Positions 1-7,444 of a stretch of DNA of 33,159 nucleotides are shown here, in pieces. Made by a program: the position numbers and the translations under genes. Source of the DNA: Nocardia jinanensis (GTDB lineage Bacteria; Actinomycetota; Actinomycetes; Mycobacteriales; Mycobacteriaceae); NCBI RefSeq assembly GCF_014645735.1, contig NZ_BMMH01000041.1, positions 1-33,159 on the forward strand. Direction: 5' to 3'. Position 1 is the stretch's first letter, and each line of letters opens with the position of its first letter. A model generated the notes under the pieces. That model did no database searches. It saw nothing but the letters and a program-made list of their open reading frames with translations, and was not told the DNA's origin.

Positions 1-1
1 T

Positions 2-331
2 TTGCGGGCCCGCTGGCCCGGCGAGAAGCTCTACGTCATCGCCGACAACTTCTCCCCGCACAAACGGGCCGAAGTTCGGGACTGGGCCGCGGCCAACAAT
101 ACGGAGTTGGTGTTCCTACCGACCTATTCGTCCTGGCTGAACTGGATCGAATCGGAGTTCGCCGCGTTGCGGTACTTCGCTTTGAACGGCACCGACCACC
201 GAAGCCACCACGAGCAAGACGCTGCGATCGGTGCCTACATCCGCTGGCGCAACCAGCACGCCCGACCCAAACGAGAGTTCGCAGTGAACTCCACAATCCG
301 GCGCCCGGATTACCTATCCAACGTTGCTTGA
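2..331 (+). CDS. IS630-family transposase, C-terminal part (cut by window edge)
   Basis: The frame is open from the first bases of the window, so the gene begins outside and the true start is not visible. The 109 residues show the end of an IS630/Tc1-mariner DDE catalytic domain: an IADN motif carrying the second acidic residue, a following PHK stretch, and a YSSWLNWIESEF segment supplying the final glutamate. In this family the enzyme cuts and pastes its element at TA dinucleotides. The stop at 329-331 is followed within about ten bases by a TA (340-341), a reasonable place for the element's right end, though the terminal repeat cannot be confirmed with only one end present. Family assignment is firm; whether the whole element is intact cannot be told. 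Confidence 0.88.
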   Translation: MRARWPGEKLYVIADNFSPHKRAEVRDWAAANNTELVFLPTYSSWLNWIESEFAALRYFALNGTDHRSHHEQDAAIGAYIRWRNQHARPKREFAVNSTIRRPDYLSNVA

Positions 332-649
332 CGAGGCACTAGCAAGAACTGCGAGAAGATCCCCGAGGACACCGCGATAGTCGCGTACGCCGCCGAGTAT
401 GTAGACCCCAAAGACGAAGGAGCTGCGGCTGCCCTCAAGCACCACTGGCGCGCTCATTCTGGCCATGCGCATGGGCTTGGCTGGCCGCACCTTCTGAAGC
501 CAGCGGAGATCGTGACAACTGCAGGTGGCAAGAAGTTTCGTCGGATTTCCGGAGACGAGGAGTTGCTTGCAGAGGCGCTTGCTGGCGCCTGGTTGTTGAC
601 CCAGAAAGGCTTTCAGCTCTACTGGGAACGTTCGCGGGTTAACGCGTGA
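332..649 (+). pseudogene. 3' remnant of an unidentified gene beside the IS630 end
   Basis: Directly after the transposase stop the same frame stays open for about 105 codons and ends at TGA 647-649. It has no convincing start codon or ribosome binding site, but the translation reads like real protein (for example AALKHHWRAHSGHAHG and LLTQKGFQLYWERSR). The likeliest reading is that the insertion sequence landed in or beside a gene and left its 3' part here. I do not recognise the family. The frame-continuity with the transposase is probably chance. Confidence 0.4.
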
Positions 650-918
650 CGCCGGGTAGTTAGTGTGTCGCAAAACGACGCATTACTGGACACTCGAACG
701 GATAATCATCGCTGCTCATAGATGATTATTGATCTTCAGCGGTCCATGAATAGGCCTTTTATGAACACTCGGAGCAGCGAAGGCGCGTGGACAGTTCGCT
801 TGGCCGCAAGGCGCTGTAGTCGGTTTCGGTGTCGGTGGGCGGGGTGGTTTCGGGGCGCGGTCTCGATACCAAGAATTCGAGACAGCACCGGCGGTCCGGG
901 TCGGTTTGTCGGGCTTCC
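650..918. other. Intergenic, no gene recognised
   Basis: About 270 bases with no frame that looks coding. It includes an AT-richer stretch around 700-765 that could hold a promoter for the genes to the right, but no clear -10/-35 pair or hairpin stands out. Confidence 0.4.
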
Positions 919-1065
919 ATGAGCGTGATGGAGCGAGTGGAGTTCGTCGAAGCCGGTACCGGGCAGATCCGTCAGGTGTTCAGTATGGTCTGTGTGCGGA
1001 TGGAGCCCGGGTCGAGAGGTGGATATCGCGTGGAAGACCGGTTTGATGGGGTAGCGAGGTTGTGA
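919..1065 (+). CDS. Possible small upstream protein, 48 aa, unknown
   Basis: A short frame starts at ATG 919 and ends at TGA 1063-1065, interlocking with the GTGATG start of the next gene, the arrangement expected for translational coupling. Third codon positions are moderately GC-rich. The sequence has no recognisable motif and no good ribosome binding site, so it could equally be a decayed fragment or a chance frame. Confidence 0.25.
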   Translation: MSVMERVEFVEAGTGQIRQVFSMVCVRMEPGSRGGYRVEDRFDGVARL

Positions 1066-1958
1066 TGACGCCGGATCCTCTTCGGTCCTGGCACGACAGG
1101 ATCTTCTTTCTCCTGCTCGGGTTGAGAGATATCGATCTGAAGGGCAGTGGTGTCCGGCTCGATCACTCTCGACGCTCGCTGGTCGAGTTGGAGCGCGAGG
1201 TACTGGAGCGGTTCGCCGGACCGGAGGACTTGCGGCGGCCGGGGCCGCAGGAGTTCGTCGACGGCCTGACCGCCTATATCGGTGAAACCCTCATGCGCGC
1301 GGCGGGAGGGAAATGGGTTTGGGGACAGAAGCGATCAGCTCTGGGCGGGGCCTACGGTCCGGTCGCTTCCGCGGATCCGGTGCTCGCACTGGATCCGGTC
1401 GCGCCCGTCGAGCTGCTGGTCGACGTCGTGACCGCTCGATCCGGTGACCGGTTGACCGGGACCTACGACCGCTGGGCGCGCGCTGTCGAGTCATACCGTG
1501 GTAGCGACCGGTTGTGGCAGCCGGAAAAGCAGCGGACGATGGCCGATGATCCTCTCGAGGAAACAGAGGCTCTCCGTAGCTGGCTGGAGGAGCAGGAGAC
1601 GGGATTTCCGGGTTGGGTAGCCGATTTCGGTGCCGGTTGCGTATGGGATTTCGACCCGGCCTCCCTCCCCGCCCTTGAGGAGGTACTACGCCGATCGGTC
1701 GACGGCCCGGCCGAACTCTCCGAGCCGGGACACAGCAGACTGAGGGATGGTGCGGCGTGGTACCTCGGCGAGACATTCCGACGCCGGCTGGGTGGCCGGT
1801 GGATCAAACTGAAGCAAGCCGGTAACCGGAACTTCCCGACCATGAGAGGTCTCGGACCACGGCAAACGCATCGGCTCACACCCGTCCTGGCGTTGGAATC
1901 CGCTCTGGAAAACCCGGGCCGGCTGTCCGAGCGCTTCGCGGCAGTGTCGGAAACCTGA
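1062..1958 (+). CDS. Uncharacterised protein with two tandem copies of one domain
   Basis: A 298-residue soluble protein; the start may be GTG 1062 or ATG 1065, which are adjacent in frame. The protein is an internal duplication. The first copy (roughly residues 35-120) runs from LVELEREVLERF through YIGETLMRAAGGKWVW to DPVLALDPVAPVELL. The second (roughly 195-290) runs from LPALEEVLRRSV through YLGETFRRRLGGRWIKL to TPVLALESALENPGRL. The shared core, Y-[IL]-G-E-T then a short basic helix and GG-[KR]-W, resembles a domain I recall in actinobacterial hypothetical proteins, often near toxin or SUKH genes, but I cannot name it. There is no signal peptide or membrane segment. With a SUKH gene next door, a role as orphan immunity protein is possible but only inferred. 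Confidence 0.72.
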   Translation: MMTPDPLRSWHDRIFFLLLGLRDIDLKGSGVRLDHSRRSLVELEREVLERFAGPEDLRRPGPQEFVDGLTAYIGETLMRAAGGKWVWGQKRSALGGAYGPVASADPVLALDPVAPVELLVDVVTARSGDRLTGTYDRWARAVESYRGSDRLWQPEKQRTMADDPLEETEALRSWLEEQETGFPGWVADFGAGCVWDFDPASLPALEEVLRRSVDGPAELSEPGHSRLRDGAAWYLGETFRRRLGGRWIKLKQAGNRNFPTMRGLGPRQTHRLTPVLALESALENPGRLSERFAAVSET

Positions 1959-2256
1959 CCGGCGGGCCGGGTCTGCGGGGACATCTCCCCACCCGTCCGC
2001 CTGAACTGATGTTCATCAACCGATCCTCTTTTGAACACTCTGAGGAGGTGTAACTCGGGACCGATGGCTACGCTGGTGAATTCCGACGTCGTTGGCTGGT
2101 CAATCCTGACGTCGGGGGGCGTGGATCGGGGTCGTGCTGATCGGCCAAAAGTGACGTCATCGGTCGGCGTGGCGGCAGCCGAATCGGAATGTCGCAGGAA
2201 GAGTCCATCCCGGTGCTCCTGCGTGAGGTTGCCGGGATGGAAGCTAGTGTCGCCCT
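1959..2256. other. Intergenic, with repeated GACGTC sites
   Basis: Some 300 bases without a credible gene. The stretch holds three GACGTC palindromes (2085, 2109, 2154) that match others beyond the next gene. It also contains the string TTTTGAACACTC near 2028-2040, similar to TTTTATGAACACTC near 756-770, suggesting a short dispersed repeat. Confidence 0.4.
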
Positions 2257-3083
2257 GTGGTCGAGGGCAGTGGAATCCGGTTGGGGCGGGAGGCCGCAGC
2301 CCGGTTGGCAGAGCTGGGGTGTTGCGAGATCAGGCCGGGGTTGACCGACTCCGAGTTCGGGCGCATCGAGATGCGTTACGGGTTCGAGTTCGCTGATGAG
2401 CATCGTGCGTTTCTCGCAGCCGGGCTACCGGTGCGCGACTCGGATGAGGACGATGCGGAATGGGAAACGTGGAAAAAGCCGTGGCCGGACTGGCGCGACG
2501 GTGCTCCCGAGGACCTACAGCGGCATCTCGACTGGCCGGTCGATGCCGCTATCTGGCAGGTCGAGCAGGAAAGGTACTGGCCGCGGGGTTGGAGTGAGCG
2601 ACCAGCCGATCCCGTTGAGGCGGTGGCCCGGGCGCGGCAGCGGTTGCAGGGCGTGCCGCCGCTGGTTCCGGTGTATGCACACCGGTTTCTGCCGGCCGGA
2701 CGTGGAAGCTGGGGGCATCCTGTCCTGTCGGTGTGGCAGCTCGGGGACATTATCTGTTATGGCGGTGACCTGAACGTATGGGTTCGTCTGGAGTTCACCG
2801 ACGTCGGTGATGACTGGCGGAGCGAGCAGTGGAAGTCGCGAGTGACGGTGCCTTTTTGGCGCGACTACTTGTTGTGAGTCGCGAGGGCCCACCTCGGGAA
2901 CGAGCCGGCAATTCCGAGGTATCGGTGAACTGTGACGTCGGCGCTGTGGGTTGGAGCCGGGCTCGGCACCCGGGACCGAGCACACCGGTCCTTGCATCGC
3001 AACCATCATCGCGACGTCAGAATCCGCCGATACGAACATCCCCCGATCCCGACCGACGCCGAAATTCACCGATGAGTGACGTC
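2085..3083. repeat. Cluster of seven GACGTC palindromes around the SUKH gene
   Basis: GACGTC occurs at 2085, 2109, 2154, 2800, 2934, 3013 and 3078. Three lie upstream of the SUKH gene, one near its 3' end and three downstream. Three of them (2154, 2934, 3078) share the longer form GTGACGTC. By base composition roughly one copy every 3 kb would be expected, so seven in 1 kb is a visible excess. They may be binding sites for a regulator or the remains of a duplicated non-coding segment. Confidence 0.45.
2257..2877 (+). CDS. SUKH (SMI1/KNR4) family protein
   Basis: This 206-residue protein fits the actinobacterial SMI1/KNR4 (SUKH) pattern. The early motif GLTDSEFGRIEMRYGFEFADEHRAFL (residues about 28-53) and AAGLPV are followed by WPDWRDG, a DWPVDAA helix and a central YWPRGW. 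The late strand pair is GHPVLSVWQLGDIICYGGDL. SUKH proteins are small cytoplasmic alpha/beta proteins, many of which neutralise polymorphic toxins or act as solitary immunity genes. Translation starts at GTG 2257; a later in-frame TTG is possible. No partner toxin lies next to it, so it is best seen as an orphan copy kept near other toxin-immunity genes such as the Rhs system 8 kb away. Substrate or partner cannot be read from sequence. Confidence 0.8.
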   Translation: MVEGSGIRLGREAAARLAELGCCEIRPGLTDSEFGRIEMRYGFEFADEHRAFLAAGLPVRDSDEDDAEWETWKKPWPDWRDGAPEDLQRHLDWPVDAAIWQVEQERYWPRGWSERPADPVEAVARARQRLQGVPPLVPVYAHRFLPAGRGSWGHPVLSVWQLGDIICYGGDLNVWVRLEFTDVGDDWRSEQWKSRVTVPFWRDYLL

Positions 3084-3346
3084 GCAGATAGCCGATAGAA
3101 CCAGGACCGATACTGCCCGGTCGCTGCTCTCCTCCAGTGTTCACAAATCGTGTACTGAACGCGAGCTGTTCATGAACACGCGCACCGCCCTTTTGCGCTC
3201 AGGCGAAGAAGTCGAGCTTGCCAGTCGGTCGTAAGGGGCCCCGGCGTCCCCGCCCGCCGAGCTGGAGGGGACGCCGAGGTTGCGGAACCGACATCTTGAT
3301 GTCGAACTCGCCCCTGCCGTCTCGGCGACGATCCGACGTGAATCTC
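2878..3346. other. Intergenic, no gene; repeats and a hairpin
   Basis: About 470 bases between the SUKH gene and the convergent recombinase. It holds three GACGTC sites (2934, 3013, 3078), the short palindrome GTTCATGAAC around 3167-3176, and the long hairpin at 3242-3276 listed separately. No frame on either strand reads as protein. Confidence 0.45.
3242..3276 (-). terminator. Hairpin downstream of the recombinase, probable terminator
   Basis: Perfect 10-base arms CGGCGTCCCC (3242-3251) and GGGGACGCCG (3267-3276) enclose a 15-base GC-rich loop, about 70 bases past the recombinase stop. There is no T-run, which is common for actinobacterial terminators. An alternative role is a structural part of an attachment site for the neighbouring recombinase. 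Confidence 0.5.
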
Positions 3347-4420
3347 TTACTCGCGCTGAGCCGGACTCCGTGAAGACCCGTGGCGATCGGAAGACTCGGT
3401 GGCCAGTGGGTGTGGTTGGCCGGTGAGGTGCGCGACAGCAAGAGCGACTTCGGTGATGGTGGCGGTGGTGTAGATACCGGTCACTCCCCCACCTGTTTGG
3501 CTATGACGGGCGAATTCCCGGGCCACGGCGGTGCCGTAGTGGCGCTCGACCCAGGTGATGGTGGTGTGACGCAGCCAGTGGATGGAGATCCCGTGGGTGA
3601 GCACCCAGGGGAGGTGTTTACCGAGTCGTTCGAACAGGTGGTTGTAGCGGCGGCGGGTGATCGGTGTGCCGTTCCGCGCGCGCAGCAGTGGGCCGGAGGC
3701 GGGTGCTCCGCGTTGTTCGGCGTGCCGGCACAAAGCTTGCATGAGCGTCGGTGAGATCGGTTGCCACAACTGGGTCCCGCCCTTTTCCCGCAGCAGGATC
3801 ACCGACTGTACCGGGTCCAGGTCCTGCGGTCGCAGGGCCAGTGCTCCGGCGCGGCGGCAGGCGGTTTCGGTGTGCAGGCGCAGGATCAGGCTGTCCAGTT
3901 CGGGGGCGTTACCGGTGGTGGCAGCGACCTCGACGAGTTGCGCCAACAGATCGGTGGGCAGGGCCCGGCGGTTGGAGCGGGTGCGTTTGGGTTTGGTCAG
4001 CCGGGTCGCGGGGTTGTCGCGGGGGTCGATGAGCCGGCCGTCTTCGGCGTGCTTGTACAGCTTCCGTAGCGCGTCGATGACGTGGCGCACGACCTCGTTG
4101 CCGCCGCGGTCGGAGCGACGGATCACCCGGGCGGCGCGGATCTGTTCACACAGCACCTGCAGGTCCGCGGTGGTGGGTTCGTCGAGTCGCCTCTCACCCC
4201 AACCGGGTTGGGCGAGGATCTTGTTCCAGTAGGTGCAGTAGTGGTCGCGGGTGCGGCCCGCGGGCATCCGGTCGATCGCGGCCGGGATGAACTCGGCGAA
4301 GGTCGGTGCGAGCCGCGCGGTCTCGGTCGGCGCTGCGGTGCCGAGGTCGGCGACGGTGAGGCCGAAGCGTTCCATCATCATCTGCACGGCGGCGATATCG
4401 GCCTGGGTTCCGATGCTCAT
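3347..4420 (-). CDS. Tyrosine recombinase / site-specific integrase
   Basis: A 357-residue phage-integrase-type recombinase that cuts and rejoins DNA through a 3'-phosphotyrosine. All catalytic positions are visible: an arginine in TACRRAGAL (R189/R190), K213 in the beta-hairpin LREKGGTQLW, H281 and R284 in HWLRHT, H306 in EFARHS, and Y317 in TGIYTTAT. An N-terminal SAM-like core-binding region covers about residues 38-125. I chose ATG 4420 because it overlaps the upstream AbrB-fold gene by ATGA (4417-4420), the usual sign of coupled translation. A longer in-frame extension exists but would lie entirely inside that gene. No tRNA gene or clear attachment site abuts it, so the target is unknown. 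It may mobilise the surrounding island or belong to an older element. Confidence 0.9.
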   Translation of the reverse strand: MSIGTQADIAAVQMMMERFGLTVADLGTAAPTETARLAPTFAEFIPAAIDRMPAGRTRDHYCTYWNKILAQPGWGERRLDEPTTADLQVLCEQIRAARVIRRSDRGGNEVVRHVIDALRKLYKHAEDGRLIDPRDNPATRLTKPKRTRSNRRALPTDLLAQLVEVAATTGNAPELDSLILRLHTETACRRAGALALRPQDLDPVQSVILLREKGGTQLWQPISPTLMQALCRHAEQRGAPASGPLLRARNGTPITRRRYNHLFERLGKHLPWVLTHGISIHWLRHTTITWVERHYGTAVAREFARHSQTGGGVTGIYTTATITEVALAVAHLTGQPHPLATESSDRHGSSRSPAQRE

Positions 4421-4779
4421 CGGGGTGCTCCTTCGGCGAAGCGGCGGGCGAGGATGTCGTCGAAGACCTCGGCGGGATAGACGACCAGCAGGGCCTGATC
4501 GGGGTCGGCGGCGAGCAGGACGCAGTCGTGGATGCGGATTCCGGCGGCGTGCCGGACAGCGGCCGGGATCGAGATGTGGCCGTATTTGGTGACGCCGCGG
4601 CGGCCGAAGCTGGGCCGGGTGATCAGGACCAGACCGCCGGTCACACGCCAGGACAGCAGGTCTCCGGGGTGCCAGTCCAGGGCGGCGACGATGGCTTTGT
4701 CGACGACGCGGCCGTTGGTATCGACGGGCCGGATGCGGTGCACGGCCCTCGATCGCACGGGTTCCTCGAGGGTCGCCAT
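4417..4779 (-). CDS. Tandem AbrB/MazE/SpoVT-fold DNA-binding protein
   Basis: A 120-residue protein whose second half (residues about 63-102, VTKYGHISIPAAVRHAAGI then a VLLAADPDQALLVV strand) is a typical swapped-hairpin AbrB/SpoVT domain. The first half (about 19-55, VDTNGRVVDKAIVAALDW, PGD, then WRVTGGLVLITR) follows the same strand-turn-helix-strand pattern, so the protein appears to contain two tandem copies. Such domains bind DNA as dimers and often autoregulate. The stop codon overlaps the recombinase start by four bases, so the two are made together. A natural reading is that it controls recombinase expression or shapes the recombination site, using the inverted repeats upstream. That role is inferred. 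Confidence 0.8.
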   Translation of the reverse strand: MATLEEPVRSRAVHRIRPVDTNGRVVDKAIVAALDWHPGDLLSWRVTGGLVLITRPSFGRRGVTKYGHISIPAAVRHAAGIRIHDCVLLAADPDQALLVVYPAEVFDDILARRFAEGAPR

Positions 4780-4877
4780 CGGCAGCGCGGGACCCGACGC
4801 GAAGACGGACGGATCGCCGATTCGGGCCGGTCGGTGAAGGAAGGAAGCAGCGGCCGCAGTGTGTCACTGGTCACAAT

Positions 4878-4953
4878 TTTCACCCCCAGTCGGGGTGAAA
4901 CCGCAGGTCACGGCAGTGACAGGAAAATAGGTGTCCAGGCAGTGCACGGACAC
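4878..4953. promoter_or_regulatory. Cluster of three inverted repeats upstream of the AbrB-recombinase pair
   Basis: Three inverted repeats sit within 76 bases: TTTCACCCC/GGGGTGAAA (4878-4886, 4892-4900, five-base spacer), GTCAC/GTGAC (4907-4911, 4916-4920) and GTGTCC/GGACAC (4931-4936, 4948-4953). A further GTGTCC follows near 4982. They lie about 100 bases upstream of the AbrB-fold start and could be operators for it or recombinase arm/core sites. Position and symmetry are seen; function is inferred. Confidence 0.5.
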
Positions 4954-5053
4954 GGTTTTTGGGGCACAAATGCAGCAAAAAAGTGTCCGGAGGGGGATAC
5001 AGCGGCTATCCACAGAGATCGACCTCCGGAAACACTGATTCTGGACTACCAGA

Positions 5054-5683
5054 TCAGGGGCGATGGAGGGCGTCGAAGGTGATGGCAACGGTGACCGGTG
5101 TATCGAGGACCAGGGCGGTGTGGTGGACCTTGTGAGGCATGTACCGCAGTCCGGACCAGTCGAGTCGGTATTCCTCGATGCGGTCGATGGATTCCCAGCT
5201 CTTGTCGAAATGGACGATCAAGTACCCGGGTATACCGGCCCGTGCATACAGTTTGTGCTTTTCGGAAGTATCTGCATCGACGGTGCTCTTCGAGACGACC
5301 TCGACTACCAGGGCGATATGGTCTCGGACGGTGTTCACGTCGTACGGTTCGCAGTCGCGGATGAAGATGTCCGGGTAGCGGATGTTGAGTTGGTGGTCGT
5401 CTCGGTGATCGTCGGCGTCGGCGAAGCGGACAGCGACATCGGAGCCGACACGCAGGCATGGGCCGGCGGGGTCGCGAGCGTCTTCCAGGGCGGCGGCCAA
5501 ACGCCGCACCACGCGGCTATGTGCTTCGCTCTGCGCCATCAACCGCACGACGAGGCCGTCCACGATCTCGACATCGCCGAGAGAATCCGGTTCGGCCTCG
5601 AGGAAATCTTCGGCGGTGACCCGAGGTTGTTCGTCGGGATGTGATGCCGTCACGGTCGGCTCCTCGTGGGGTACGGCGGCCAT
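5054..5683 (-). CDS. Uma2 family (DUF820) predicted restriction-fold endonuclease
   Basis: This 209-residue protein has the hallmarks of the Uma2/DUF820 family, predicted PD-(D/E)XK nucleases. The sequence runs through an N-terminal TAEDFLEAEP segment, EIVDGLVVRLMAQSEAHSRVV, a VGSDVAVRF strand, the YPDIFI motif with the metal-binding aspartate, VVEVVSKST with the E-x-x-x-K signature, then KLYARAGIPGYLIV. The C-terminal region is the usual beta-strand cap. ATG 5683 gives normal family length. It stands alone, transcribed away from the gene to its right. Uma2 genes are often numerous in actinomycete and cyanobacterial genomes and their biological target is not established. Confidence 0.85.
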   Translation of the reverse strand: MAAVPHEEPTVTASHPDEQPRVTAEDFLEAEPDSLGDVEIVDGLVVRLMAQSEAHSRVVRRLAAALEDARDPAGPCLRVGSDVAVRFADADDHRDDHQLNIRYPDIFIRDCEPYDVNTVRDHIALVVEVVSKSTVDADTSEKHKLYARAGIPGYLIVHFDKSWESIDRIEEYRLDWSGLRYMPHKVHHTALVLDTPVTVAITFDALHRP

Positions 5684-5945
5684 TCATAGAGATGGACTGC
5701 AAACATGCTGGTCAAAGATATCAGCTTGTCTCGGTCGCCCCACCGCGGCTACGGGCCGATGAGCGGCTACACGCCGGAGCCGAGTGTCCATGGCCTGGGG
5801 CGGCGGTACCGAGGATCTCGCGGTACCGGTCGGGCGCATGACCGGGCAGCGCTTCGAAGGATTGATTACCTCACTCACCGAGTGGAACGTCATCCGAGTC
5901 AGGCCGCATCTTCAAGTAGTCAGAATCAGCGTGTGGAGGCAGGCC

Positions 5946-6931
5946 GTGAGTTCAAGTGCTGGCGATATCGCTGCTGAGATAGAGCAGCGCTACCCCTCTC
6001 AGATTGCTGTACTGCGTGCTGACGCTCGTGAAGCTGCGCGTGACGGCCCCGGCCCGATCATGGGCGTGATTCCCCAGACGGTGCAGGCCGGGCCGGTGGC
6101 GGGGCCGGCGGTGAGTGTGCCGGAGTTGGATGTCATGACCGATTCGGGTCATATCGATGTCACCGATCGGGGCAACTTCGGGAATCGCACGGTCATCTGT
6201 GTATTGATGGAAGTCTGGGGTAGTCCGCAGGGCGAATCCGTGCCCGCGCATAGGGGTGTCGAGGTGCCGCGCGCCGAGGCCGAGGGGTGGGTTCGCGCCG
6301 CGCTCGAAATCGAGTGGGCCGAAAAGGCCTGGGTGCTGAGGAATATCGGTGGGCAACCCACACACCTGATCCAGGCATTCGTCCTGCTCGACCGAGACTG
6401 CCGGGTTGTCGACGTCCCACCGGAGTTCTTCTTCGGATACTTCGCCACACAGCTGCCCACACGCCCGGACCAGGTCGCTGTGCGACCGCTGCTGCCCGAC
6501 GCCGCAACAGGTCGGCCGATACAGGAATTCATCGCGCCGAACACCCGCGACGACAGCTTGTTGTGGCCCGTGGAGGTCAGTGGCGTATCTCGGAGGATGT
6601 CCGGGCGGCGGTTGATGCGCTGGTCGCGTTGTTGCGCCCGAAAGGCGTGATCGACCACAATTTTCGGCCGGTCTCGCTACGGGTGCAGGAGCGCGTTGCC
6701 GCAAACGGGTTCGTGCGGCGACATACCGGTCACTACTCGGAGGAGGAAGTCGCCTTACCCACCGACGAGGACCTCTCGGCGGGCACCGACTTCTTCCGGT
6801 CGACTCATCCACGATTGCCCACCCGGCCGCGAACCGCAACGGAGTGGGCCGGCCAGCTACAGACGATCTACCAGGAAAAATTCGCTACCGGAGGGATGGG
6901 CATGCTCTACGACCATCCAGAACTACGGTGA
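5946..6931 (+). pseudogene. Unidentified protein gene, interrupted by a frameshift
   Basis: GTG 5946 is preceded by GGAGG (5935-5939) at a six-base spacing, a strong start. The frame reads well through PTHLIQAFVLLDRDCRVVDVPPEFFFGYF and QEFIAPNTRDDSLLWPVE, then becomes arginine-rich nonsense. Near 6575-6585 the coherent protein continues one frame over (QWRISEDVRAAVDALVALL, then TATEWAGQLQTIYQEK) to the stop at 6931. Adding one base, for example a G in the GGAGG at about 6571, would restore a single protein of about 328 residues. I do not recognise it: no signal peptide, membrane helix or catalytic motif is evident. It precedes a small protein and a broken ParB, so it may belong to a plasmid-like element. 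The break could be real or a sequencing error. Confidence 0.6.
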
Positions 6932-7016
6932 GCCCGAATTGGGGGTCTGAATTGGTAGGACCCCGTGGTTTGTCCATCCTCGGCCCGACTGACCGCCATC
7001 GACTGCAAAAGGCCGG

Positions 7017-7060
7017 TCCCGCGAGAGCTCTCATCGGCAGGGGTGAGCGCTCTCGCGGGA
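7017..7060 (+). terminator. Strong hairpin after the 5.9-6.9 kb gene
   Basis: Perfect 12-base arms TCCCGCGAGAGC (7017-7028) and GCTCTCGCGGGA (7049-7060) with a 20-base loop, about 85 bases past the preceding stop. There is no T-run. Probable transcription terminator separating that gene from the small gene and ParB. Confidence 0.6.
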
Positions 7061-7165
7061 GCGGGTTTCACTGCCAGGCGGCCATGCGAGACGGCACGAA
7101 GCGACGAATGCAGCGGCCGACGGTCACACCGTACAGTGCGGTCTGTGCGAGCCGGAGGTAACCCC

Positions 7166-7405
7166 GTGTCCGAATCGTCTTCCGAACCCCGCACGCTGAC
7201 CCGCGCCGACTACGACCGCCTCGAACACTACGGCTACGCCGGCCCCACCACCGCGCTCACCACCACCGACACCGACGTCGTGAACCGGTGGCAGCAGCAA
7301 TCCCCCGGGTGGCGGGCCCGGCACTGGGCCTACCTCAACGACGACGAAGTCCTGCGGCTGGCGGCGGTCAACGTCGCTCGCCGCACCACCGCCACCGCAG
7401 CCTGA
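7166..7405 (+). CDS. Small hypothetical protein upstream of ParB, 79 aa
   Basis: GTG 7166 has GGAGG seven bases upstream (7154-7158). The 79-residue product begins with a serine-rich stretch, then LTRADYDRLEHYGYAGPTTAL, DTDVVNRWQQQSPGWRARHWAYLNDDEVLRLAAVNV and an alanine/threonine tail. It is acidic to neutral and soluble, with no known domain. It lies 39 bases before the ParB start and shares its direction, so the two probably form an operon. I do not recognise the family; the tryptophan-rich middle hints at a small structured protein. Confidence 0.65.
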   Translation: MSESSSEPRTLTRADYDRLEHYGYAGPTTALTTTDTDVVNRWQQQSPGWRARHWAYLNDDEVLRLAAVNVARRTTATAA

Positions 7406-7444
7406 CACCAACCCAGCGAATCCACTCCCGCGAAGGAGCCCACA

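Noticed and set aside
4421..4867. N-terminal extension of the recombinase frame
   Set aside because: It lies inside and upstream of the AbrB-fold gene; composition is arginine/proline-rich and the ATGA overlap at 4417-4420 gives a better start.
5063..5644. 193-codon plus-strand frame opposite the Uma2 gene
   Set aside because: Shadow of a recognised gene; aspartate/valine-rich without motif.
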